A DNA stretch of 6,259 nucleotides from Gammaproteobacteria bacterium (lineage in GTDB: Bacteria; Pseudomonadota; Gammaproteobacteria; Enterobacterales; Kangiellaceae): NCBI GenBank assembly GCA_002401655.1, contig NVTT01000035.1:24802-31060 (forward strand), read 5' to 3'. A program made the position numbers and the translations under genes. The stretch's first letter is position 1; every line of letters begins with the position of its first letter. Positions 1 through 6,259 of this stretch are shown piece by piece. Below the pieces are notes generated by a model that saw nothing but the letters and a program-made list of their open reading frames with translations, was not told where the DNA came from and made no database searches.

Positions 1-192
1 CTTGGAATTTCGGTTGGAGGAGCAATGATGATAAACCTCATAACAGGCGCTGTTTTTGGTGCATTATTGCCGATGATACTAACCAAAATGGATATTGACC
101 CTGCATTATCTGGCGGCGTTATTTTAACCACTGTGACGGAGATTGTTGGTTTTGTTTCATTTTTGGGGTTGGCTACTATTTTTGTTGTTTGA
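1..192 (+). CDS. mgtE: Magnesium transporter MgtE, C-terminal fragment (5' end outside window)
   Basis: The first reading frame is open from base 1 and ends at TGA 190-192, giving the last 63 residues of a membrane protein. It contains two hydrophobic segments (about residues 5-27 and 38-62 of the fragment) joined by the short polar turn KMDIDPALSGG. The pattern DPAL-SGGVILTTVTEIVGF-SFLGLAT matches the last two transmembrane helices of the MgtE/SLC41 family of Mg2+ channels in the inner membrane. The N-terminal cytosolic domains and CBS pair that would confirm the family lie upstream of the window. The position usually occupied by a conserved pore-lining aspartate in the TT-T-D motif appears to be glutamate here (E47 of the fragment). 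The gene converges on the acetyltransferase gene with only 23 bp between stops. The family call rests on C-terminal sequence alone but the match is characteristic. Confidence 0.8.
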   Translation, partial: LGISVGGAMMINLITGAVFGALLPMILTKMDIDPALSGGVILTTVTEIVGFVSFLGLATIFVV

Positions 193-215
193 TTATTTTT
201 ATTTCTTCAATGATA

Positions 216-737
216 CTAAAAATCTAACGAAAAATATTTATTTTCATCAGCATACATAGTCAGCAATTTTTCATAGTTAAATCCAAGCTTTCTAAGTAAC
301 TTTTCAGATGACTGATTGCCTACTTTAGTAATCGCCACCACTCGATTTAAATTAAATTGTTTTTTTGCCATTTCTAATACCATTTTTGCAGACTCTTCCG
401 CATATCCCCTTCCACAATAATTAGGTAAAAAAGCATAACCGAGATCAACATCTTCTAATTCTTCACGTTTGATTAATCCGCACATTCCGATAGGCACGCT
501 AGCTTTTATGGAACCCGCTGGCGGTAATAACTCAACCATGCATAATCCAAAACCAAATTTCTTATAGCTAGCAATCGGTCCATCATCCAAATATTTAAAG
601 GCATCTTGTTGGTTTTTGATCCCCTTATCAGCAATGTTTTCGATGAAAGAGGGTTCATTCAGTAGTTGAATAATAAATTCAGCATCTTCATGGTTAAATT
701 TACGTACCAATAATCTAGATGCCTTAGTTTTACTCAT
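216..737 (-). CDS. GNAT family N-acetyltransferase (RimJ/RimL-like)
   Basis: This 173-residue protein has the GNAT fold of the Acetyltransf_3 type, which transfers an acetyl group from acetyl-CoA to an amine. The start LLVRKFNHEDAEFIIQLLNEPSF (residues 9-31) is typical of RimJ/RimL-like enzymes. Strand beta4 with IGMCGLIKREELEDVDLGYAF covers 83-103. The acetyl-CoA pyrophosphate loop is PNYCGRGYAEES (105-116, the R/Q-x-x-G-x-G/A motif). The distal motif runs from AITKVGNQSS through LGF (135-153), with Asn141 and the leucine pair in their usual places. There is no signal peptide or membrane segment, so it should be cytosolic. The start ATG at 737-735 is preceded on the minus strand by AAAGGG five bases away. 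The gene is transcribed away from imuA and toward mgtE. The substrate cannot be inferred: the family includes ribosomal-protein, small-molecule and drug acetyltransferases. No functional link to the imu genes is evident beyond the shared divergent intergenic region. Confidence 0.88.
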   Translation of the reverse strand: MSKTKASRLLVRKFNHEDAEFIIQLLNEPSFIENIADKGIKNQQDAFKYLDDGPIASYKKFGFGLCMVELLPPAGSIKASVPIGMCGLIKREELEDVDLGYAFLPNYCGRGYAEESAKMVLEMAKKQFNLNRVVAITKVGNQSSEKLLRKLGFNYEKLLTMYADENKYFSLDF

Positions 738-748
738 TTCTGCCCTTT
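738..748 (-). promoter_or_regulatory. Ribosome binding site of the GNAT gene
   Basis: On the minus strand the bases AAAGGG (748 to 743) lie five bases before the ATG at 737. This supports the chosen start, and no other in-frame start close by has a comparable site. Confidence 0.55.
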
Positions 749-811
749 ATCATTTTCAATATTTCAGTCTATCTATTGCCTATTTTACAAATATTAAGCT
801 TCCACAAAATA

Positions 812-827
812 CTACTTGCATAAGTAG
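812..827. promoter_or_regulatory. Palindromic candidate operator in the imu promoter (CTACTT-GCAT-AAGTAG)
   Basis: A perfect inverted repeat has 6-base arms CTACTT and AAGTAG around a 4-base centre GCAT, 16 bp in total. It overlaps the proposed -35 hexamer of the imu promoter (816-821), the usual position for a repressor operator. Known imuABC/dnaE2 cassettes are commonly controlled by LexA. This site shares the 4-N8-4 spacing of the gammaproteobacterial LexA box CTGT-N8-ACAG but has CTAC and GTAG instead, so it is not a canonical SOS box. It could bind a divergent LexA or another dimeric repressor, and may also affect the divergent GNAT gene. The inverted repeat is seen directly; the role is inferred. 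Confidence 0.45.
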
Positions 828-843
828 CGTTTTATTCTATACT
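816..843 (+). promoter_or_regulatory. Putative sigma70 promoter of imuA-imuB-dnaE2
   Basis: A -35 candidate TTGCAT (816-821) is followed after 16 bp by the -10 candidate TATACT (838-843, five of six consensus bases). This predicts transcription starting near 850 and a leader of about 80-95 nt before imuA. The -35 match is modest (TTG conserved), as is usual for regulated promoters. No better-spaced pair was seen between 738 and 932 on the plus strand. Confidence 0.45.
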
Positions 844-879
844 TATACACCCCTGCATAAACACTTGAACAAATTATTA

Positions 880-899
880 AGCCTAAATAAACCTAGGCT
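880..899 (+). repeat. Inverted repeat in the imuA leader (AGCCTA-N8-TAGGCT)
   Basis: Two perfect 6-base arms, AGCCTA (880-885) and TAGGCT (894-899), flank an 8-base spacer. The repeat lies between the predicted promoter and imuA. It could form a small hairpin in the leader RNA or be a second protein-binding dyad. There is no U-run after it, so it does not look like a terminator. The structure is seen; the function is unknown. Confidence 0.35.
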
Positions 900-932
900 A
901 TAGAAGCTGTTCACTAAAAATACCATAAGACC

Positions 933-1640
933 ATGCAGGCAATAGTTATGTCATTTCTATCATCAGTTCAAAACTTATCTCAAACAAATTCTGTTGATTT
1001 AAGAATTGATTTAGAAAGCGTTCTAAAACGTTCCGATATTTGGCAAGGATCTCAACACAATACAAAGCAAACCGCTCAACAACACGCCATATCAACTGGT
1101 TATTCCAAGTTAGATGATATTTTACATTACAGTGGATGGCCATTAAATGCTTTAACTGAGATTTTAACGACACAACAACATATAGGGGAAATCGCTTTAG
1201 TCTTGCCGAGCATTGCTGAAAAAATGAAATCTGGCGGTGTTTTATATTTAATTGAACCACCTTTTAACCCTTACGCGCCTGCATGGATCAATGCAGGAAT
1301 TGATATCACTCAAATGTTCATTATTAAATCCTGTCAAGAGCAAGACTGGCTGTGGGCATCGGAACAAGTGATGGGTAATAAAGGTGTTGCTTGTTGTCTA
1401 TTTTGGCCTCCTAAGGATCACCTATCTAATAAAAGATTAAAACGTTTGCAGCTAGCCTCTAAACAAGGAAGCTCTCTTAATTTTATATTTCGCCAATCAT
1501 CGGTTGCTAATCAATCATCACCAGCAAGTTTAAGGCTGATCCTTACGTCAAATGTAAGTCTGGAAATAGAAATGGAGATAGAAGTATTAAAACAACCAGG
1601 TGGGTGGAATGGACAACGTACTTCTATTCACTTCTCATAG
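933..1640 (+). CDS. imuA: ImuA, RecA-like accessory protein of the translesion mutasome
   Basis: This 235-residue cytosolic protein matches ImuA (COG4544 type), the first gene of imuA-imuB-dnaE2 cassettes needed for damage-induced mutagenesis. After a variable N-terminus of about 50 residues come the family hallmarks. These are STGYSKLDDILHYSGWPLNALTEIL (54-78), IGEIALVLPSIA (84-95), the core strand VLYLIEPPFNPYAPAWINAGID (103-124), the tryptophan-rich DWLWASEQVM, the helix RLKRLQLASKQGSSLNFIFRQ (168-188), and SPASLRLIL near the end. The region matching the RecA P-loop has no GxxxxGKT, as is usual for this family, so ATP binding is not evident. Two starts are possible. ATG 933 has only a weak upstream site. 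ATG 948 (Met6) has AGG at 937-939 eight bases ahead and may be the true start. imuB follows after 21 bp. Length is normal for the family and no damage is seen. Confidence 0.9.
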   Translation: MQAIVMSFLSSVQNLSQTNSVDLRIDLESVLKRSDIWQGSQHNTKQTAQQHAISTGYSKLDDILHYSGWPLNALTEILTTQQHIGEIALVLPSIAEKMKSGGVLYLIEPPFNPYAPAWINAGIDITQMFIIKSCQEQDWLWASEQVMGNKGVACCLFWPPKDHLSNKRLKRLQLASKQGSSLNFIFRQSSVANQSSPASLRLILTSNVSLEIEMEIEVLKQPGGWNGQRTSIHFS

Positions 1641-1651
1641 AATAAATATGT

Positions 1652-1664
1652 AGGCGAAAAAATG
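1652..1664 (+). promoter_or_regulatory. Ribosome binding site and start of imuB
   Basis: AGG (1652-1654, within TAGGCG) lies seven bases before ATG 1662-1664, in the 21-bp gap after the imuA stop. This fixes the imuB start and shows the two genes are read from one message without room for another promoter. Confidence 0.55.
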
Positions 1665-3395
1665 AAGCAAGTACTCACAAAAAAAAGATCTAAAAAGCTT
1701 TGGCTATCACTTTATTTTTATCAATTACCACTCGAAATTTTCACTTTAGAAACTTTTACTTTAGACAAGCACCTTAATAAAGATGTTGATGAGCTGAAAT
1801 CGCCTTTTGTGGTAATAGAAAAAAGCAAATTACTCTACTGTAATCAAACAGCACAAGCTTGTGGGTTAACAAACAATATGAAAGTAGCAACCGCCTACGC
1901 TTTATGTGCTGATTTAAAAATTAAAGAACGAAACCCATCATTAGAATCTGTCTGCCTATTAGAGCTGGCCAATATTGCTTATGAGTTTAGCTCACAAGTT
2001 TGTTTGTACAATAATAAAACAATCTTATTAGAAGTGAGTGGTAGCTGTCGGCTTTTTTCGGATTTGACTAATCTATTAAAACAACTCAATAATAAGATAA
2101 GTTTAATCGCGGTTAGCTTTTATGTGGCAATAGCGGAGACACCAAAACAAGCTTTTTTATTATCAATTTACGATCAAGAATCATTAACTCAAGTAACGCA
2201 AAAAGCGGTGCAGGAAAACAACCATCGACTAGACAAAATACCAATCGATTTTATCGCTCAAGATAGTTTCACTCAGACTCAAACTCAAACCCATAAGCAA
2301 GATAACTTAAAGAAAATTACGCTTAAAATAAAACGTATGGGGATCAAAATACTAGGCGACTTATTTAAATTGCCTGATGCTACATTAGGTAGACGTTTTG
2401 GTAGTCAATTTCTCACTTATCTCTATCGTTTAAAAGGCCAAGCGGAGGATCCTTTAACGCTATATTCCATAGCTGATTACTTTTCCGTTCAACGCTGTTT
2501 TTTATCGGGGCTTGATACCATTGAGCAAATACTATTTCCCGCAAAACCCATGCTAGAAAGTTTAGTCTGTTTTCTATCATCTAGAAGAAAAATGGCTAGT
2601 AAAATCACATGGCGTTTTGAATGTTTTAATGGTGAACAATTAAGCATTGACATTTTGTTATCTTCACAAGTTCAATCAACTCAACAGTTAATGGGATTAA
2701 CGCGTTTGAAATTACAACAAATCCATATAAAAGAAAAAATCGAAATGGTGTTTTTGCAGGCTAGCAATTTTTTATGTAAAAATGAAAAACAAAACACATT
2801 AGAATTAACTTCTTTGTCTAAAGTTGAGCCAAACCATTTAAATGATAATGCAAAAGAAGCGCTAGACTATCTAAAAGATAAAATAGATGCCCGATTAAAA
2901 AAGGAAAACTATTTCAAACTATTCATCCATGATGAATACTTACCCGAGAAACGATCGACGCTTCAATTTATTCAAGAACACAAAACAAATCTAACCTCAC
3001 CCTGTACCCAAACCTATTCCCATAAAGAAAATAATCACGACAAAATAAAGCAACAGCCGTTATGGTTACTGTCAAAAATGGAAAAAATCAACCTCTATTC
3101 GAACAACCGCCATTCGAATAACAGCCCTTCGAACAAGTTGCCTTCAAACAACCTCCCTTCAAATAACCTGATCCAACAACTCAATTATAAAGGTTTATTA
3201 ACGATTGAATCTACAGCAGAAAAAATAGAGAACCATTGGTGGTATGAAGATCATTACACTCATCAATCGCATAAAAGTAATCGAGTGAAAAACACTTGTC
3301 GAGATTACTTTATTGCTAAAAATAAGCAAGGGATCTGTTATTGGATATTTTTTGATCAATATCAGGAGCAATGGTTTGTACATGGAATCTTTTAA
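1662..3395 (+). CDS. imuB: ImuB, inactive Y-family polymerase homologue (mutasome hub)
   Basis: This 577-residue protein is ImuB, a Y-family (DinB/UmuC-like) protein that does not polymerise but links the DnaE2 polymerase and ImuA to the beta clamp. Catalytic acids are lost: the first Y-family motif reads [13 protein letters not shown] (13-25) without its Asp, and the S-x-D-E motif is replaced by [11 protein letters not shown] (122-132). The thumb-like helix-hairpin-helix is [23 protein letters not shown] (225-247). A little-finger region covers about 275-420. The C-terminus carries the ImuB signature PLWLL (466-470), then NHWWYED (524-530), [11 protein letters not shown] (547-557) and the tail QWFVHGIF (570-577). 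QNTLEL (377-382) is the best placed clamp-motif candidate but departs from the QL-x-L-F/W form. The protein is somewhat long for the family, partly through two low-complexity inserts: a TQ repeat at 204-210 and a serine-asparagine repeat at 480-503. The last 14 bp overlap dnaE2, suggesting translational coupling. Confidence 0.92.
   Translation: MKQVLTKKRSKKLWLSLYFYQLPLEIFTLETFTLDKHLNKDVDELKSPFVVIEKSKLLYCNQTAQACGLTNNMKVATAYALCADLKIKERNPSLESVCLLELANIAYEFSSQVCLYNNKTILLEVSGSCRLFSDLTNLLKQLNNKISLIAVSFYVAIAETPKQAFLLSIYDQESLTQVTQKAVQENNHRLDKIPIDFIAQDSFTQTQTQTHKQDNLKKITLKIKRMGIKILGDLFKLPDATLGRRFGSQFLTYLYRLKGQAEDPLTLYSIADYFSVQRCFLSGLDTIEQILFPAKPMLESLVCFLSSRRKMASKITWRFECFNGEQLSIDILLSSQVQSTQQLMGLTRLKLQQIHIKEKIEMVFLQASNFLCKNEKQNTLELTSLSKVEPNHLNDNAKEALDYLKDKIDARLKKENYFKLFIHDEYLPEKRSTLQFIQEHKTNLTSPCTQTYSHKENNHDKIKQQPLWLLSKMEKINLYSNNRHSNNSPSNKLPSNNLPSNNLIQQLNYKGLLTIESTAEKIENHWWYEDHYTHQSHKSNRVKNTCRDYFIAKNKQGICYWIFFDQYQEQWFVHGIF
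2271..2290 (+). repeat. Six-base tandem repeat in imuB (ThrGln repeats)
   Basis: ACTCAG ACTCAA ACTCAA AC is a run of about three 6-bp units in frame, coding TQTQTQT (residues 204-210) just before the helix-hairpin-helix region of ImuB. It sits in a loop position, and unit gain or loss would keep the frame. Confidence 0.6.
3098..3172 (+). repeat. Five imperfect 15-bp tandem repeats in imuB (Ser-Asn-Asn linker)
   Basis: Five consecutive 15-bp units start at 3098, 3113, 3128, 3143 and 3158. Each begins TTCGAA or TTCAAA and continues with CAA or TAA followed by a variable tail. In frame they encode S-N-N/K-x-x/P units (residues about 480-503) in the linker between the PLWLL motif and the conserved C-terminal module of ImuB. 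Because the unit is a multiple of three, copy-number change would lengthen or shorten the linker without breaking the gene. It looks like a recent local expansion. Confidence 0.75.
3364..3384 (+). promoter_or_regulatory. Ribosome binding site of dnaE2 inside imuB, with two candidate starts
   Basis: AGGAG (3364-3368) is a strong Shine-Dalgarno sequence inside the end of imuB. It is 13 bases from ATG 3382 but only 7 bases from the in-frame TTG at 3376. The spacing favours TTG and the codon favours ATG; the choice changes the protein by two residues. Either start lies within imuB, which supports coupled translation of the two genes. Confidence 0.5.
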
Positions 3396-6259
3396 TCCAA
3401 ATATCGGCTACTCAGAACTACATTGCCTAAGTAACTACTCTTTTTTACGTGGTGCATCTCATCCGCACGAATTGATCATCGAAGCAAAAAAACAAGGTTA
3501 TCATTCCATTGCAATAACCGACGAATGTTCATTTTCGGGCATTGTTAAGGCTTGGGCTGAAGCAAAAAAACAATCAATAAAACTGATTGTAGGCAGTGAG
3601 TTTTTAGTGACTATAAAAACTGAGTTACAAAAAAACAAAACGTAAAATTAATTATTTTAGCAAAAAACAGAAAAGGCTATCAGCAAATATCTACTTTAAT
3701 ATCTCTAGCACGAAGACAGTCTGAAAAAGGTTCTTACTTATTAGAGTTCGATAATCTAATCAAATCGGATATAACCCAATGTGTCTCAATCATAAAAGTT
3801 GAGAGTTTGGAAACTCAATCTTTATTCTTCTTTTTAGAAAACTCAGAATTTTCTTTAATGTGGTTAGGCGTTAGTCTCTTGCAAGATGGTAACGATGAAT
3901 TAACATTGACCCTAGTGACTCAATTATCCAAAAAATTTAATTTGCCGATAGTCGCCTGTGGCAACGTTCATATGCATACGAATCAGCGAAAACCATTACA
4001 AGATTTATTGACCGCCATCCGAATAAAAAAAACCATTCAAAATTCAGGTAGAAATCTCTTTAAAAATTCGGAGAATTATTTACGCTCTCTTAGCGTCTTA
4101 AAAGGTATTTATCCTTTGGAATTAATTAAACAAACTCAAGTGATCGCCAATTGCTGTCATTTTGATTTATCCGAGATCCGTTATAACTATCCTAAAGAAT
4201 TAGTTCCTAAAAATGAATCACCTGCCAATTATTTAAAGCGACTTTGTTATCAAGGCGCAGAAATACGCTGGCCAAACGGCATTCCTGAACACGTTGAAAC
4301 ATTACTTAATAAAGAACTAGGTATTATCAGAACGTTAAAGTACGAATATTATTTTTTAACCGTATTTGACATTGTCGCATTCGCTAAAAAGAAACAAATA
4401 CTTTGTCAAGGTCGAGGCTCTGCGGCTAATTCAGTGGCTTGCTTTTGTTTAATGATTACAGAAGTTGATCCTGCAAAAAGTGAAATGTTATTTGAACGCT
4501 TCATTTCCATTGAGCGAAATGAACCACCCGATATAGATGTCGACTTTGAACATGAACGAAGAGAAGAGGTGATTCAATACATTTATAAAAAATATTCAAG
4601 AGAGCGAGCCGCACTGGCTGCAACCGTCATCACATACCGCTCTAAAAGTGCTATTCGAGATGTTGGCAAAGCGCTTGATCTCGATCCGTTTTTAATCGAA
4701 AAACTTACTTCATCGATGGCATGGTGGGATTCCCGCAGTGAATTGATTAAACGGTTTTCAGAAGCGAAAATTGAATCACACAATCATATGGCATGTTTAT
4801 TTTTGGATTTAATCAACCAACTAATTGGTTTTCCTCGTCATCTATCTCAGCATGTTGGCGGTTTTATTATTACTGACTCGCCTATTAGCCATTTAGTCCC
4901 TATAGAAAATGCCTCGATGCCCGACCGCACCATTATTCAATGGGATAAATATGATATAGAAGCCTTAGGTTTGTTGAAAGTCGATATTCTCGCCCTTGGC
5001 ATGCTAACGGCGATCAGAAAAGCCATGGATCTGATCAACACTTATACTGACTCACCGTTAACATTAGCCAGTATCCCCGCAGAAGATCCTAAAACTTATT
5101 CGATGTTATGTCGAGGTGATAGCATTGGCGTATTTCAAGTCGAATCCCGCGCACAAATTGCGATGCTTCCTCGTTTAAAACCAAGATGTTTTTATGATTT
5201 AGTGATTGAAGTGGCGATTGTTCGTCCAGGCCCCATCCAAGGTGACATGGTTCATCCTTATCTCAAACGAAGGGAGGGTGTCGAAACTTTTGAATACCCT
5301 AATGACACCGTAAAAGCGGTATTAGAACGCACACTCGGAGTCCCTATTTTTCAAGAACAAGTGATCAAACTGGCCATGGTGGCAGCTGGGTTTTCGGGTG
5401 GTGAAGCCGATCAATTGCGTAGAGCGATGGCAGCATGGAAAAAAACAGGCGAGTTAGAACAATTTAGAGATAAACTCATTAATGGTATGTTAGATCGGGG
5501 GCATCCAAGAGAATTTGCCGAGCGACTTTTTAAACAAATGCAAGGATTTGGTGAATACGGATTTCCAGAATCCCACGCGGCCAGTTTTGCGCTATTAGTT
5601 TATTTTTCAGCTTGGCTTAAATGCCACTACCCCGCCGCATTTTATTGCGCTTTATTAAATAGCCAGCCAATGGGGTTTTATACGCCATCTCAACTGATTC
5701 AAGATGCAAAAAGGCATGCTTTAAATATTTTTGAAATTGATATTCGTTATAGTTTTTGGGACAGCTCATTAGAGAATGAGCAAAAAACTAATTGTTTATT
5801 AGAAAGCCAACCAAATATTCGTTTGGGTCTTGCGCAAATTAGAGGATTGTCTCAAACGACGGCAAGAAGAATTATTAATGCTAGAGAAGCTTTATCAGAA
5901 AAAGGCAAAAGCTTTAGCAATTTGCAAGATTTAGCTCACCGAGCCAAACTTGATAAAGGCGAATTAGATAAATTAATAGGGGCTAACGCCTGCCGATACT
6001 TAACTCAAAATAGACACCAAGGTTTATGGCAAGCGACAGCCATTGAATCGCCAAAACCTTTATTAATGGCTTATGAAAATCAACATCAATCATTTTTAAC
6101 TGATCAAATAGAAATGCCTGCACCCAAGGTTCAAGAAGATATGCTCACAGATTATGCAACAATGGGGCTGACTCTTGGTATTCATCCGATGGGATTATTA
6201 AGAAACAAACGACCTTTCAATCGTTGTAAAACCGCCGAAAGTTTAGCCTATCTAAACCA
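3382..6259 (+). CDS. dnaE2: Error-prone DNA polymerase DnaE2/ImuC, split by a -1 frameshift and cut by the window end
   Basis: This is the C-family error-prone polymerase of the cassette. The first 87 codons hold the PHP-domain start ([17 protein letters not shown], residues 11-27; [14 protein letters not shown], 42-55; LIVGSEF, 68-74) and end at TAA 3643-3645. From about 3636 the -1 frame resumes the family sequence ([15 protein letters not shown], then [12 protein letters not shown]) and stays open to the window end. Joined there, it gives at least 959 residues. The polymerase core is intact: GRGSAANS (344-351), PDIDVDF (383-389) with metal-binding D384 and D386, and the third aspartate D535 in KVDILALGM. 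These match D401, D403 and D555 of E. coli DnaE. DnaE2-type [27 protein letters not shown] (727-735) and the helix-hairpin-helix region (about 814-850) follow. The usual family length is about 1000-1080, so the C-terminal OB-fold part is probably outside. The break may be a disabling one-base deletion, a sequencing error or programmed frameshifting. If it is real and unprogrammed, this copy is a pseudogene. Confidence 0.88.
3630..3636 (+). other. Slippery heptamer A AAA AAC at the dnaE2 frame change
   Basis: In the dnaE2 zero frame the codons read CAA AAA AAC AAA ACG TAA, so A3630-AAA-AAC forms a canonical X-XXY-YYZ -1 slippery heptamer within a run of seven A (3629-3635). A -1 slip here enters the frame that encodes the rest of DnaE2, seven bases before the stop at 3643. 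No convincing Shine-Dalgarno-like stimulator was seen 10-15 bases upstream. The only downstream stem is A/T-only (3643-3659). The site is equally a hotspot for loss of one A in DNA replication or in sequencing. Confidence 0.6.
3643..3659 (+). repeat. A/T-only inverted repeat after the slippery site (TAAAAT-N5-ATTTTA)
   Basis: Perfect 6-base arms TAAAAT (3643-3648) and ATTTTA (3654-3659) flank a 5-base loop, beginning 6 bases after the slippery heptamer. The spacing is what frameshift-stimulating hairpins usually show, but six A-U pairs are weak and such repeats arise easily in AT-rich DNA. Confidence 0.25.

Noticed and set aside
193..215. Bidirectional terminator between mgtE and the GNAT gene
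   Set aside because: The 23-bp gap is AT-rich but no stem-loop with a T-run could be found.
905..924. CTGT at 907-910 as half of a LexA box
   Set aside because: The partner half eight bases on is AATA rather than ACAG, so the dyad is too poor to call an SOS box.
946..1260. Minus-strand ORF of 104 codons opposite imuA
   Set aside because: It lies wholly antisense to the well-conserved ImuA frame, has no recognisable domain and is best explained as a shadow ORF.
3313..3381. TTG at 3313 as the dnaE2 start
   Set aside because: The extra residues are the out-of-frame overlap with the conserved ImuB C-terminus and do not resemble DnaE2; the AGGAG site supports a start at 3376 or 3382.
3198..3383. 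Minus-strand ORF of 61 codons opposite the imuB end
   Set aside because: It is antisense to the conserved C-terminal ImuB module, and its hydrophobic start mirrors the AT-rich sense codons; no family match.
3807..3860. Independent restart of the second dnaE2 frame (TTG 3807 or ATG 3858)
   Set aside because: Neither has a proper Shine-Dalgarno sequence, and either would omit conserved sequence already present from 3642 ([13 protein letters not shown]), so a frameshift explains the data better.
4583..4783. Minus-strand ORF of 66 codons inside dnaE2
   Set aside because: It is antisense to the conserved polymerase core and has no identifiable domain or start signal.

Overview
The window holds a damage-induced mutagenesis cassette, imuA-imuB-imuC (dnaE2), in an AT-rich bacterial chromosome. 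It is preceded by the 3' end of an mgtE-type magnesium transporter gene and an oppositely oriented GNAT acetyltransferase gene. The strong AT bias, the Shine-Dalgarno-led tight operon and the cassette architecture fit an AT-rich gammaproteobacterium, possibly a marine Alteromonadales-like lineage. That placement is an inference from style and is not proven by any marker gene here.

Layout: 1-192 (+) is the C-terminal end of MgtE. 216-737 (-) is a RimJ/RimL-like N-acetyltransferase that converges on mgtE. 738-932 is a divergent intergenic region with a sigma70-like promoter; its -35 element lies inside a perfect 6+4+6 palindrome, CTACTTGCATAAGTAG. 933-1640 (+) is imuA, 1662-3395 (+) is imuB, and 3382 to the window end (+) is dnaE2/imuC. 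imuA and imuB are 21 bp apart, and imuB overlaps dnaE2 by 14 bp, so the three look like one transcript with coupled translation.

The cassette would work as the known mutasome. ImuC is the error-prone C-family polymerase. ImuB is a catalytically dead Y-family homologue that links the polymerase to the sliding clamp. ImuA is a RecA-like accessory protein. The key anomaly is that dnaE2 is not one open frame. The first 87 codons end at a TAA at 3643-3645. All the remaining conserved polymerase sequence continues without a stop in the -1 frame from about 3636 to the window end. The switch falls on a run of seven A followed by C (3629-3635 plus C3636), which in the zero frame reads as the slippery heptamer A AAA AAC. 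The downstream frame is undamaged and keeps all catalytic aspartates. A recent or reversible homopolymer deletion, a sequencing error, or programmed -1 frameshifting are therefore all possible, and the sequence alone cannot separate them.

The C-terminal end of DnaE2 (probably 60-100 residues) lies beyond the window.
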